Notes: generated by a model from the letters alone, not told the origin. Positions 1 through 7,753 are shown, counted from the first letter of the stretch. The stretch is DNA of 64,000 nt from Prevotellaceae bacterium MN60 (GCA_900199555.1 FZQZ01000006.1:1-64000); one strand, 5' to 3'. Made by a program: numbers and translations.

Positions 1-1077
1 AACACGCTGTGGACAGAGATGGCACAGAAGCAAACCGTGCGCATACAAGATATGCAGCGCGTGATAGATTCTGACTTCGTGCCCTCCTACAATCCCTTCC
101 AGTACTACTTGCAACAGCTGGAGCGCAAAGAGCGGTGGAATGGTGCGGTAGACCATATCATGCTGCTGGCATCCACCATCTGCGTAAAGGGTGACAGTGC
201 TGACCAAGAGCTCTTCACCGAGTGTCTGCGACGGTGGCTGGTGGCGATGGTGGCAGGATGGGTGGACGACACGGTGGTCAACCATGCCATCCTGGTGCTG
301 ATAGGTCCGCAGGGAGCGTATAAGACCACCTGGTTTCAACATCTGCTACCTCCCGAGTTGCGCGAGTACTTCTACACCAAGACCAATGCCAACCGCATGA
401 GTAAAGACGACCTGCTGGTATTGGCAAAGTATGGACTGGTATGTTGTGAGGAGCTCGACACCATGCGCTCTGCAGAGCTGAACCAACTGAAGGCTGCCGT
501 CACCATGCAGACCATCGACGAGCGTCCTGCCTATGCCCGTTATCATGAGCGGCGACCGCACATCGCCTCCTTCTGTGGTACGGGCAACAACCTGCAGTTC
601 CTCAGCGACCCTACGGGCAACCGCCGTTGGTTGCCCTTCGAGGTGGAGTATATCGCTCCACCTCGTACCAACGAGCTGGACTATGACGGCATCTATGCAC
701 AGGCGTATGCCCTCTACAAGCAGGGCTATCAGTACTGGTTCTCGCAAGACGATGCCCGCACCATGTCGCACCACAATCAACAGTTTGAAACGCCCCGTCT
801 GGAGACAGAGTTGGTGGCGCAATACTTCCGTCAGCCTAACGATAGCGAGCCGGGTGAGTTTATGTCCGTGGCGCTGGCCCTACAGATTGTAGGCGCTGGC
901 ATCACGCAGAAGCTCAGTGCCGTGATGTTGGGGCGTGCCTTCCGCGAATTAGGCTATATGCCAAAGACTTACCACAACATGCGTGGCTATGTAGTAGTGC
1001 GTCGTGATGCCAACGAGATGCGCTCTATGCGACAGCAGTTGGCCAATACAGATACAGATGATACAGATGTTTTCTGA
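1..1077 (+). CDS. VapE/VirE-family P-loop ATPase, 5' end missing
   Basis: The reading frame is open from the first base, so the gene starts before the window; the ATG at 19 is probably internal. Counted from that ATG, a Walker A motif GPQGAYKTT lies at about residues 96-104 and a Walker B-like stretch YGLVCCEELD at 139-146, followed by a conserved NRRWLPFEV segment. This matches the virulence-associated protein E family, primase/helicase-like ATPases that in Bacteroidales often carry an N-terminal VirE_N domain; that part would lie upstream. It heads a cassette with an M15 peptidase, an HU-like protein and a smalltalk protein, a grouping often found in Bacteroides and Prevotella chromosomes. 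The cellular role is not established. Family call is firm; mobile-element or replication function is inference. Confidence 0.85.
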   Translation, partial: NTLWTEMAQKQTVRIQDMQRVIDSDFVPSYNPFQYYLQQLERKERWNGAVDHIMLLASTICVKGDSADQELFTECLRRWLVAMVAGWVDDTVVNHAILVLIGPQGAYKTTWFQHLLPPELREYFYTKTNANRMSKDDLLVLAKYGLVCCEELDTMRSAELNQLKAAVTMQTIDERPAYARYHERRPHIASFCGTGNNLQFLSDPTGNRRWLPFEVEYIAPPRTNELDYDGIYAQAYALYKQGYQYWFSQDDARTMSHHNQQFETPRLETELVAQYFRQPNDSEPGEFMSVALALQIVGAGITQKLSAVMLGRAFRELGYMPKTYHNMRGYVVVRRDANEMRSMRQQLANTDTDDTDVF

Positions 1078-1084
1078 AACCCTA

Positions 1085-1112
1085 TGCGTACGTACGCGCA
1101 CGTACGTACGCA
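1085..1112. repeat. 28-bp near-perfect CGTA palindrome
   Basis: Eight bases after the vapE-like stop codon lies a near-perfect palindrome made of alternating CGTA units (TGCGTACGTACG on the left, CGTACGTACGCA on the right, imperfect at the centre). It is followed by an AT-rich stretch without a strong T-run, so it is a poor classical terminator. It could form a hairpin at the mRNA end or be a protein-binding site. CGTACG-containing hairpins recur near 62.05-62.16 kb. Confidence 0.6.
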
Positions 1113-1199
1113 CTAAAAGTTTATAAATTCATCTGTATATCTGTATAAGTGTATTAGAAAGTATGATTAATTATTAATTACCAATTATCTATTATTATC

Positions 1200-1712
1200 A
1201 TGAATTACATTCCAGAAATGAAGTTATCAGAGAACTTCCAGTTAAAAGAATTTGTAGCCAGCCAGACGGCCGAGCGTCTGAAGATAGACAACCGACCAGG
1301 CTGGGAAGCAGTTATCAATCTACGCAACCTGTGCCAAGAGGTGCTGCAGCCCCTGCGCAACTATGCTGCCGAACCTATCCACATCAACAGTGGCTATCGC
1401 TGCGAGGCACTGAACGAGGCGGTACACGGTGTAGGCAACTCGCAGCACCTCTACGGTGAGGCAGCCGACATTCATCTGCCTAGCCTGGCAACGGGGCGCC
1501 GCTGGTATGAGTGGCTGGTAAACCACACCGACTTCGACCAGCTGCTCTTTGAGTATCGCCGCGGTGGCAGTCGCTGGCTCCACCTCTCCTGTCGCCGCAA
1601 CAAGCATGAGAATAGACACATGGCGTTTCCTAATTATCCGGTGGCCCCTCGTCGGGGGAACGGGGGAACGGAGGTACGGGGTGCGAGTAAGGAGGGGGCC
1701 CATGCAGTGTAA
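1200..1712 (+). CDS. M15-family peptidase (D-Ala-D-Ala carboxypeptidase-like)
   Basis: 170-residue protein of the Peptidase_M15_3 type, zinc enzymes that cut peptidoglycan peptides. The three zinc ligands are visible: H83 and D90 in SQHLYGEAADIHL and H128 in SRWLHLS; the preceding INSGYRCEALNEAV is the conserved SGYR..N motif. There is no signal peptide, so like phage endolysins it would need a holin or lysis for export, or acts in the cytoplasm. The last ~25 residues (after NYPVAPRRG) are encoded by the GC-rich repeat found elsewhere in this region (GGGGGAACGGAGGTACGGGG type), so the 3' end seems to have been extended or replaced by repeat sequence. The start is the ATG after an AT-rich leader ending in ATTATC, like those of the HU and smalltalk genes. 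Confidence 0.85.
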   Translation: MNYIPEMKLSENFQLKEFVASQTAERLKIDNRPGWEAVINLRNLCQEVLQPLRNYAAEPIHINSGYRCEALNEAVHGVGNSQHLYGEAADIHLPSLATGRRWYEWLVNHTDFDQLLFEYRRGGSRWLHLSCRRNKHENRHMAFPNYPVAPRRGNGGTEVRGASKEGAHAV

Positions 1713-1944
1713 ATGTTGCGGCAGAGATCTGCCCCTATCGAGCTTTGAGCATTTCAAGACCGGCACATACCGCAAGCTATGCTGGCAATGCCGCTGGGTG
1801 CTGAACGGGAAGAAGGTACGAAAGCGGAAGATGCTGAGGGAGGAAGCCCCCTCCCAACCTCCCCCCCACTGGGGGAGGATTTGGAATAGTGCCACTTTAG
1901 CATCGGGAAAGTGCCACTATTACAAGGCAAAACAAGCTATATAG
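1702..1944 (+). CDS. small Cys-rich putative zinc-binding protein
   Basis: An 80-residue frame starts at ATG 1702, preceded by a strong GGAGGGGG ribosome-binding sequence at 1691-1698 and overlapping the M15 stop by 11 bases. Cysteine pairs CKCC...C near residues 3-6 and CWQC near 29-32 frame a basic segment and suggest a treble-clef or zinc-ribbon fold. From about residue 50 (EEAPSQPPPHWGR) the frame runs through the CCTCCCCC-palindrome repeat and then the 1885-1972 repeat module, so the C-terminal part is repeat-encoded and the original protein was probably shorter. No function assigned. A longer frame upstream to 1549 overlaps the M15 gene and is not favoured. Confidence 0.5.
   Translation: MQCKCCGRDLPLSSFEHFKTGTYRKLCWQCRWVLNGKKVRKRKMLREEAPSQPPPHWGRIWNSATLASGKCHYYKAKQAI
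1858..1878. repeat. CCTCCCCC...GGGGGAGG palindrome
   Basis: Short GC-rich palindrome (CCTCCCCCCCACTGGGGGAGG). The same core occurs at about 2115-2132, 13703-13722, 62480-62500 and 62615-62632, often followed by AACCTTTCGGAGGTACGGGG. It looks like a genome repeat family of REP type. Confidence 0.8.
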
Positions 1945-1972
1945 ACGTGCAAAACAGGCACTATTCAAGTGC
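1885..1972. repeat. GTGCCACT...AGGCACTATTC repeat module, copy 1
   Basis: Contains GAATAGTGCCACTTTAGCA at one end and TATAGACGTGCAAAACAGGC followed by ACTATTC at the other. The same pieces in the same order occur at 62176-62262. The ends are complementary (AGTGCC / GGCACT), so the module can form a hairpin. No gene content. Confidence 0.7.
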
Positions 1973-2139
1973 AAAAGTGGCTCCGTTCCGATGTGACGGA
2001 GTCACTTTTCTTTTCTCCCACTTTTCGGAGCGCACGGGATTGGCCACTTGCTTGTCTGATTGCCATATTATTAGTACCTTTGCATTGTCAAAAAGAGAAA
2101 AGCCCCCACCTAGCCTTCCCCCACTGGGGGAGGAACCTT

Positions 2140-2275
2140 TCGGAGGTACGGGGGTACGAGAATACTCTAAACCGAGAAAAAAGCGCGCAAAAACATATCT
2201 CGTACCTCCAGCCTCGTGAGAGGCTGACCCCCGCACCCCCGTTCTCCCGAAAATCTCAAGCCCCGAAGGGGGCTT
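2140..2275. repeat. GC-rich leader repeat, copy 1 (before HU-like gene)
   Basis: Begins CGGAGGTACGGGGGTACGAG, and continues with ACATATCTCGTACCTCCAGC, a CCTCGTGAGAGG hairpin, CACCCCCGTTCTCCCGAAAA and CCCCGAAGGGGGCTT. Copy 2 at 2885-3011 is nearly identical. Both copies sit about 25-30 bases before a start codon of this cassette, and both are followed by AATAATTTA-ATTATC leading into the ATG. May be a 5' leader element or an inserted repeat. Confidence 0.75.
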
Positions 2276-2306
2276 CTAGTATTAACCCTTTAATAATTTA
2301 ATTATC

Positions 2307-2831
2307 ATGAGTGTATTTTACAGATTAAATCAAGACAAGAGCAAAAACACAGAGCGCACTGGCAAATGGTATGCCCGCGCAGTAACAACGTCAGTAGTGA
2401 GCACACGCCAGTTAGCAGAGATTATGCAGCGCAACTGTACCGTGAAGCGCTCGGACATCCTGGCAGTCATCGAGGAGCTGGTGGAAACCATGCGCGACCA
2501 GCTACAGGACTCGAAGCGCGTAAAAATCGATGGCTTCGGCTCGTTTAAGATTGGCGTCTGCTCCAAGGGCGCTGCCACTGCCGACGACTTCTCCGTATCC
2601 GGCAACATCAAGGGCATGCGCGTCATCTTCAGTCCCGAGCGCACCTCAGACGCTTCTGGCAACCGCATCAAGCAGTTCCTGCAGGGCGTGAGAGTAGAAG
2701 AGCTGCCTCAGAAGAAAGAGAAGAAGAGTAGCCCCACCCCTAACCCCTCTCAAAGCCCCACCCCTAATCCCTCTCCTGCAGGAGAGGGGGACCAGGGAGG
2801 CGGAAACGGTGACCAGCCGGACATGGACTGA
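2307..2831 (+). CDS. HU-like DNA-binding protein (HU-HIG type)
   Basis: 174 residues. The N-terminal ~130 residues match the Bacteroidetes HU-like/HIG family: VSTRQLAEIMQRNCTVKRSDI then KRVKIDGFGSFKIGV, the GFGSF being the signature of HU/IHF folds. It probably binds DNA as a dimer in the nucleoid or on mobile DNA. The C-terminal ~40 residues are low-complexity (SPTPNPSQSPTPNPSPAGEG) and are encoded by the CCCCACCCCTAA/CTCTCCTGCAGGAGAG repeat, so they are probably not part of the ancestral domain. Neighbours are the M15 peptidase upstream and the smalltalk gene downstream, the usual company of this family. Confidence 0.85.
   Translation: MSVFYRLNQDKSKNTERTGKWYARAVTTSVVSTRQLAEIMQRNCTVKRSDILAVIEELVETMRDQLQDSKRVKIDGFGSFKIGVCSKGAATADDFSVSGNIKGMRVIFSPERTSDASGNRIKQFLQGVRVEELPQKKEKKSSPTPNPSQSPTPNPSPAGEGDQGGGNGDQPDMD
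2740..2800. repeat. repeat inserted into the 3' end of the HU-like gene
   Basis: Two direct CCCCACCCCTAAYCCCTCTC units followed by the palindrome CTCTCCTGCAGGAGAG. The frame stays open through it and supplies the Pro-rich tail of the HU-like protein. Confidence 0.6.
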
Positions 2832-2884
2832 TGGTCCATTGTGTTCGGCGGTTTCCCCGCCGATTCTCGGGGGAACGGGGGTGC

Positions 2885-3011
2885 GGAGGTACGGGGGTAC
2901 GGGGGTACGAGAATACCTCAAGCGCAGAAACATATCTCGCACCTCCAGCCTCGCGAGAGGCTGACCACCGCACCCCCGTTCTCCCGAAAATCTCAAGTCC
3001 CAAAGGGGCTT
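2885..3011. repeat. GC-rich leader repeat, copy 2 (before smalltalk gene)
   Basis: Direct copy of the 2140-2275 element with few changes (for example CCTCGCGAGAGG in place of CCTCGTGAGAGG, so the hairpin stem is preserved or improved). It ends 26 bases before the smalltalk ATG. Confidence 0.75.
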
Positions 3012-3037
3012 ATGTCTAACCTAATAATTTATTTATC

Positions 3038-3136
3038 ATGAAAAAAGAATTTTGGAAAACAGTAGTACAGATTGTCGTTACAGTGCTGACCGCACTGGGT
3101 ACCGCCCTGACAACAACGAGCTGCATGGCGCATTAG
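3038..3136 (+). CDS. smalltalk protein, 32 residues
   Basis: A 32-codon gene: MKKEFWKTVVQIVVTVLTAL continuing GTALTTTSCMAH. This is the tiny Bacteroidales family named smalltalk: a charged MKK(x)FW start, one hydrophobic helix, then TTTSC. It usually sits directly after an HU-like gene, exactly as here. The helix plus the Cys may indicate a membrane or lipoprotein-like peptide. Function unknown. The start codon follows the AATAATTTATTTATC leader shared in style with the HU-like gene. Recognised from the characteristic sequence and context. Confidence 0.85.
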   Translation: MKKEFWKTVVQIVVTVLTALGTALTTTSCMAH

Positions 3137-3167
3137 ACGTTGAACGTTGAACATTGAACGTTGAACG
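3137..3167. repeat. heptamer tandem repeat (ACGTTGA)n
   Basis: 4.4 units of ACGTTGA (one unit ACATTGA) directly after the smalltalk stop codon. The reverse complement is the TTCAACG/TTCAATG unit seen at 10190-10224 and 28556-28576. Confidence 0.85.
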
Positions 3168-3242
3168 TCGCGATTAAGCGAGAACAGAACCAAACTCGTT
3201 TGAGCTATGCCGAGCGTGAGCGGTGTCGCTGAAAGCAACGTT

Positions 3243-3270
3243 AAAGGGAAGCAAAACGCTTCCCTTTTTC
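3243..3270 (+). terminator. rho-independent terminator
   Basis: Stem AAGGGAAGC / GCTTCCCTT with a short loop, followed by TTTTTCGTTTT. It closes the vapE-to-smalltalk cassette. Near-identical stems occur at 10582-10608 and 11611-11636. Confidence 0.85.
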
Positions 3271-3323
3271 GTTTTAGATTCCGAAAGATTTTTTTCTTAG
3301 ATTCCGAAAACATACGAAAATAT

Positions 3324-3382
3324 CGATTGCAACGCCACACTTCGAAGGTTTAGCTCGACGAAGTCAACCTTTAGGTCGAAGA
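3324..3382. repeat. ~57-bp dyad element, orientation A
   Basis: Contains TGCAACGCCACACTTCGAAG, GTTTAGCTCGACGAAGTC and AACCTTTAG; the core AAGGTT...AACCTT is itself an inverted repeat. An almost identical copy lies in the opposite orientation at 10714-10772, so the two bracket the twin surface-protein cassettes. Surrounding TTCCGAAAA-rich sequence is, by contrast, in the same orientation at both places. Confidence 0.75.
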
Positions 3383-3489
3383 AATTTACGAAAACAAATG
3401 ATAATATATAATTTTCGTTCTTTTCGTCTTTTTCGGATTTCTTTCGGAATTAAATAAAAAAGCAAGTTTTCGGAATCCCGAAAACTTCG

Positions 3490-3693
3490 TTGAAATGGGC
3501 AATTTTTGAAAACTGCAAAAAAAAAATTCTCTCAAAACCACATTTTAAGAGAACAAGTGCAAAAAAATAGGACGTTATTTCCGATATTTTTTATACCTTC
3601 GCATCCGTTTTCAAAGCATAAACAACCATTCAGATGGCTGACAACAACTATGAGACAAAATTAATAGTACACATAAATCACTAACAATCAACA
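3490..3693 (+). promoter_or_regulatory. conserved promoter/leader of cassette 1
   Basis: Holds a 27-bp inverted repeat at 3527-3553 (TTCTCTCAAAA-CCACA-TTTTAAGAGAA), a TACCTTCG -7-like element at 3594-3601 close to the Bacteroidetes TAnnTTTG, and a ~85-base leader ending ATAAATCACTAACAATCAACA before the ATG. The stretch from about 3527 to the signal peptide is almost identical to that before the gene at 8001. Confidence 0.65.
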
Positions 3694-6600
3694 ATGGAAA
3701 AAAGAAAATCTTTTTTGGCAAGAGCAGCCATGATGCTGCTTGTGATGTTACTTACTGCTTCGACGGCATGGGCAGACGACATTACCATCAGCTCAACGGA
3801 GGAGTGGAATACCTTTGCCTCAAGTGTAAATAGCGGTACGACGTACAGCGGACAGACCGTGACGCTGGCCGCCGACATCACCATTACGACGATGGCAGGT
3901 ACGAGCGACCACAAGTTTAGCGGCACGTTCAATGGCAGTGGGCATACACTGACGCTCAACCTGACTACCGACGGCAGCGAGTTTACCGCACCCTTCCGCT
4001 ATGCCAAAGGAGCTACTATCAAGCTCCTCAACACAGCAGGCACCATCTATGGCGGCAATCAGAAATATGCCGCCGGTCTCATTGGAAGCAGTGAGGGTAC
4101 GGTCAACATCACGGCTTGCCGCAGCAGCGTGGCAATCACCAGTGACCGCAGCAGCGAAGACAACAAGGATGCCACTCACGGAGGTTTCATCGGCGTAGCC
4201 AGTGGCACCGTCACGTTTACCAATTGCCTCTTCGACGGCAGTATCACCGACGCTGCTGCCACCAACTGCGGCGGCTTTGTGGGCTGGCGCAACGGTTCGC
4301 TGACGTTCAACAGCTGCCTAATGGCGGGCACCATGACGCTGAGCAGCACTAGCGGCAGCGCAACTTTCAACCGTAGCAACAGCAGCAATACGACGCTCAA
4401 TAACTGCTACTACAAGACCGCATACGGCGACGTGCAGGGAACGCAGACTTCCGTCACCGGCAGTGCCCTCCAGACCCTGCTCGGCTCAGGCTGGCAGGTC
4501 AGCGGCAACAGCGTCGTTCCCATCATGGATGGTAATAACCTCGGTACTGCCACCGTCAGCGGCATCAATAGCTACTACTTCTATACAGGCTCGGCTATTG
4601 CCATCGACTATACCGTGACGGCAGCGGACGGCACTGCGCTGACAAAAGGCACCCACTACACCGAGACCATCAGCCCAGCCACTGTGCGAAACAAGGGGGA
4701 TTACACGCTGACCATAACAGGAATCAGTCCCTACAGTGGCTCTCGGACATTCAACTTTACCGTGGGCGATGCCATCCCCGTCACTTCCGAAACCACCACA
4801 ATGACCACCGGTGCGTACAAGGTGGCACAGGATGTGATCGTCAGCAGCCGCATAACCATCAGCGGCGAAGTGGAATTGATACTCGGCGAGGGCACAACGC
4901 TTACAGCCAGCAAAGGCATTGAAGTGAGCAAAGGTAACAAGCTGACCATCAACGGCACTGGAACGCTGACAGCGAACGGAGACACTTATAACGGATCGTA
5001 TAAACCGAATGCCAGTTCAACATCCGTCGGCAGAGCTGGTATCGGTGCGACCGAAGTAGGAACGATCATTATCAACGGCGGTACCATAAACGCAACCGGA
5101 GGCGCAGGTATAGAAGAACTTACCGGAGCAGGAATTGGTGGCAATTGCTATAACACCGACGGAGGCACCATCATCATTAATGGCGGCATCGTTAATGCCG
5201 TAGGTCAGATTTACTCTGCCGGTATCGGTGCTGGGGGTGTCTGGTCTAAGGATAATAGTCAATACGGCATAGTGGGCACCATCATCATCAACGGCGGTCA
5301 GGTAACTGCCTGGGGCGTACCGAAAGATAACAGTAATTGTGTTGGCATAGGCGCCGGTGTCCGTGGCGATAGTTCAAAAGGCTCGCTCACCCTCGGCTGG
5401 ACGACGCAGACGGACTTTGTTAAATCATCGAATTATCATATCAACAGCTTCACCTTTAAAAAGGCATTTGATATTGAAAACACTAGTACTCTTGCCACGA
5501 AGGATAATAGCGGCGGTAATAAAATTGTCCCATCGAGCACTGCATTGATAAGCCTTGCAAGTGCCGTTATCAGCGACATTCCCAATCAGACTTGGACTGG
5601 CTACGAAATCAAACCCAGCTTCACTGTTACGCTAAACGAAACTCAACTTGTAAAGGATACGGACTATGAGGTTTCTTATACAGACAACGTAAATGTAGGA
5701 ACTGACGCGACTGTGACCATCACCGGAAAGGGACAATACATCGGAAGTGTTAGTAAGACGTTTACCATCGTCGCCTATAGCTTTGACGGTAGTGGCACGG
5801 CAGAATCGCCCTATCTGATTCAGACGGCTGCCGATCTTCTTGCACTATCGGGATATGTAAAGCATGGTACGTCGGGTTACGTTTCCGCGCACTACCGTCA
5901 GACCGCCAACCTCGATATGTCTGGCATTGAAATGCACCCCATCGGAGCAACGATAATTGGTGTAGATCCCCCAACAACCGGTGCCTTTAGCGGTGTCTAT
6001 GACGGCGACGGATTCACTATCAGCCACCTTACGATTAATGAGAGCGGCAGATATTTTGTCGGTTTGTTCGGAAATGCAGATGGTGCAACTATCAAGCGGG
6101 TTACGCTCGACAATACCTGCTCTATAAGCGGATATTATAGTGTCGGCGGACTTGTAGGCTATGCTAACAATAATACAACAGCGCTGATTGGAAATGTCGT
6201 CAGCGGAAGTGTGAACGCTACTATTGAGAATACTTCTGGTGCTTTAATCGGAAGATGTTATCATTATGGCAATCTGTTCTATAACAACTATTACACGGCT
6301 GCGGCTTCTCCGCAAAAAGGCGTAGGTGCGGGCAGCAACTGGATAGGAGGAGATCTCACATCTAACAGCGGAGTCGTGAGGGGTTATGCCATTACGCTTC
6401 CAGATGACGTCAGTACTACCACAATAGGCGAGACGGGCGTAATGCATCCAAGATATGCTGCAGATAACGAGGTGTTAACGCTGACCGCTACAGCTCCCGC
6501 ATCGGGTATGAAGAGGCTTGCTGCAACAGCGGGAACACTTGCGGCGACATCCACGGCGGGAACGGTCACACTAACCATGCCCGCCAGCGATGTGACGGTT

Positions 6601-7536
6601 AGTCTTGACAATGTTACGATAAACATTGAGGATATTGCCGCGCAGACCTATACGGGCAGTCCCATTACACCGGCGCTGACGGTCAAGGACGGAGAAACGA
6701 CGCTGACTCTCGATACAGACTATACGCTCGCCTACAGCAACAACATCAACGCTGGCGATGCTACCGTAACCATTACGGGCAAGGGTCTGTATGTCGGTAC
6801 GGCGACGAAGACGTTCACCATCAGCTACTATGCTGTCACACTCGCCAACGACACCAACAATACCGACGCCATCGACGATATCATCGACAACTACGGCGGC
6901 AAGGCCGATGTCACCCTTACAGACCGCACCCTCAAGAAGAACGGCGAATGGAATACCATCTGCCTGCCCTTCTCACTGAGTGCATCTCAGATAGCTGGCA
7001 GTCCTCTTGCTAATGCTACCCTCATGGAGATGCAGAATACTACAAGCCTTGAGAATGGTGTGCTGACGCTGAACTTCGCTACTGCCACAGCCATTGAGGC
7101 AGGTAAGCCTTACCTCATCAAGTGGGCAAGTGGTTCTGACATCGTAGCTCCTGTATTCAATGGCGTCACCATCACGAGCACTACACCAACAGAAGTTACT
7201 TCTACTGACGGAAAAGTGACCTTCGTTGGTCAGTACAGTCCGTTCACCATCGACAGCAACAATAAAGACAATGTTCTGATGCTGGGTAGTGGCAACAAGA
7301 TTGGCTACTCTAAGAATGACCGCACGCTGAAGTGCTTCCGTGCTCACTTCCAGATTAACGACGTTAATGCTGTTCGTGAGTTCAATATGAACTTCGGCGA
7401 TGAAACGACAAACATTCAGCAAGTTGAAAGTGGAAAGTTGAAAGTTGAAGGTTATTACGACCTGCAGGGCCGCAAAGTAGCTCAGCCTACTAAGGGACTC
7501 TACATCGTAAACGGAAAGAAGGTCGTGGTTAAGTAA
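3694..7536 (+). CDS. large secreted repeat protein (adhesin-like) with C-terminal motif
   Basis: 1280 residues with a signal peptide (MEKRKSFLARAAMM, hydrophobic core, cut near AWA-DD). It is built of surface-repeat modules: GLUG-like stretches near residues 155-235 and 790-870 (GGFIGVASGTV, GGLVGYANNN), Gly-rich TIIINGG...GAGIGGN beta-helix-like repeats near 445-560, and three MBG/Ig-like units with the form YTGxxIxPxxxV...V.I.G.G.Y.G...KTF.I near 285-360, 620-690 and 980-1045. A GEWNTICLPFSL region precedes the end YYDLQGRKVAQPTKGLYIVN-GKKVVVK, resembling the tail of type IX sorting domains. Probable role: surface adhesion or glycan contact, inferred from modules only. Composition is Thr/Ser/Asn-rich. 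A 4-unit heptamer repeat (7422-7449) codes the linker before the C-terminal motif. Confidence 0.85.
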   Translation: MEKRKSFLARAAMMLLVMLLTASTAWADDITISSTEEWNTFASSVNSGTTYSGQTVTLAADITITTMAGTSDHKFSGTFNGSGHTLTLNLTTDGSEFTAPFRYAKGATIKLLNTAGTIYGGNQKYAAGLIGSSEGTVNITACRSSVAITSDRSSEDNKDATHGGFIGVASGTVTFTNCLFDGSITDAAATNCGGFVGWRNGSLTFNSCLMAGTMTLSSTSGSATFNRSNSSNTTLNNCYYKTAYGDVQGTQTSVTGSALQTLLGSGWQVSGNSVVPIMDGNNLGTATVSGINSYYFYTGSAIAIDYTVTAADGTALTKGTHYTETISPATVRNKGDYTLTITGISPYSGSRTFNFTVGDAIPVTSETTTMTTGAYKVAQDVIVSSRITISGEVELILGEGTTLTASKGIEVSKGNKLTINGTGTLTANGDTYNGSYKPNASSTSVGRAGIGATEVGTIIINGGTINATGGAGIEELTGAGIGGNCYNTDGGTIIINGGIVNAVGQIYSAGIGAGGVWSKDNSQYGIVGTIIINGGQVTAWGVPKDNSNCVGIGAGVRGDSSKGSLTLGWTTQTDFVKSSNYHINSFTFKKAFDIENTSTLATKDNSGGNKIVPSSTALISLASAVISDIPNQTWTGYEIKPSFTVTLNETQLVKDTDYEVSYTDNVNVGTDATVTITGKGQYIGSVSKTFTIVAYSFDGSGTAESPYLIQTAADLLALSGYVKHGTSGYVSAHYRQTANLDMSGIEMHPIGATIIGVDPPTTGAFSGVYDGDGFTISHLTINESGRYFVGLFGNADGATIKRVTLDNTCSISGYYSVGGLVGYANNNTTALIGNVVSGSVNATIENTSGALIGRCYHYGNLFYNNYYTAAASPQKGVGAGSNWIGGDLTSNSGVVRGYAITLPDDVSTTTIGETGVMHPRYAADNEVLTLTATAPASGMKRLAATAGTLAATSTAGTVTLTMPASDVTVSLDNVTINIEDIAAQTYTGSPITPALTVKDGETTLTLDTDYTLAYSNNINAGDATVTITGKGLYVGTATKTFTISYYAVTLANDTNNTDAIDDIIDNYGGKADVTLTDRTLKKNGEWNTICLPFSLSASQIAGSPLANATLMEMQNTTSLENGVLTLNFATATAIEAGKPYLIKWASGSDIVAPVFNGVTITSTTPTEVTSTDGKVTFVGQYSPFTIDSNNKDNVLMLGSGNKIGYSKNDRTLKCFRAHFQINDVNAVREFNMNFGDETTNIQQVESGKLKVEGYYDLQGRKVAQPTKGLYIVNGKKVVVK
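7422..7449. repeat. in-frame heptamer repeat (AGTTGAA)4
   Basis: Four units AGTTGAA / AGTGGAA / AGTTGAA / AGTTGAA, coding VESGKLKVEG just ahead of YYDLQGRKV. Seven is not a multiple of three, so loss or gain of one unit would shift the frame and remove the C-terminal motif. Confidence 0.8.
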
Positions 7537-7576
7537 ATTCTCTAATTCTCAAATTCTTGATAAAATAGAATAAGTT

Positions 7577-7732
7577 ATGAAAAAAGAATATATCAATCCT
7601 GAGTTATGTGTCATTGAAGTAGAGACACAGGGCATGCTGGCTGCCAGTCAGGTAAACAGTCTTGCTCCAGGCAATTCCGCTGGCTTAGGCCTTGTAGATG
7701 GTGGCTTCGACGATAGCGACGACGACCTCTAA
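7577..7732 (+). CDS. small acidic peptide A, 51 residues
   Basis: Starts 40 bases after the large surface-protein gene: MKKEYINPELCVIEVETQGM, LAASQVNSLAPGNSAG and a strongly acidic tail GGFDDSDDDL. It shares with the peptides at 10345 and 19679 the pattern (M)(K)K.Y..P.L.V....T....L(A/L)xS followed by an acidic C-terminus. No signal peptide in the classical sense; the LAAS step looks like a leader/core border. I do not recognise a named family. It may be a secreted peptide precursor or a small partner of the upstream protein; both are inference. A terminator follows at 7754-7795. Confidence 0.7.
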   Translation: MKKEYINPELCVIEVETQGMLAASQVNSLAPGNSAGLGLVDGGFDDSDDDL

Positions 7733-7753
7733 TTAAACAATTACTATTTTCGG

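Noticed and set aside
2307..3011. Possible CRISPR array in the repeat-rich region
   Set aside because: The repeats are GC-rich palindromes of unequal spacing with only two full copies; there are no regular spacers and no cas genes.
1..3136. Prophage or conjugative element
   Set aside because: The VapE-like and M15 proteins occur in phages, but no structural, integrase, tra or mob genes are present; the cassette order is that of common Bacteroidales chromosomal cassettes.
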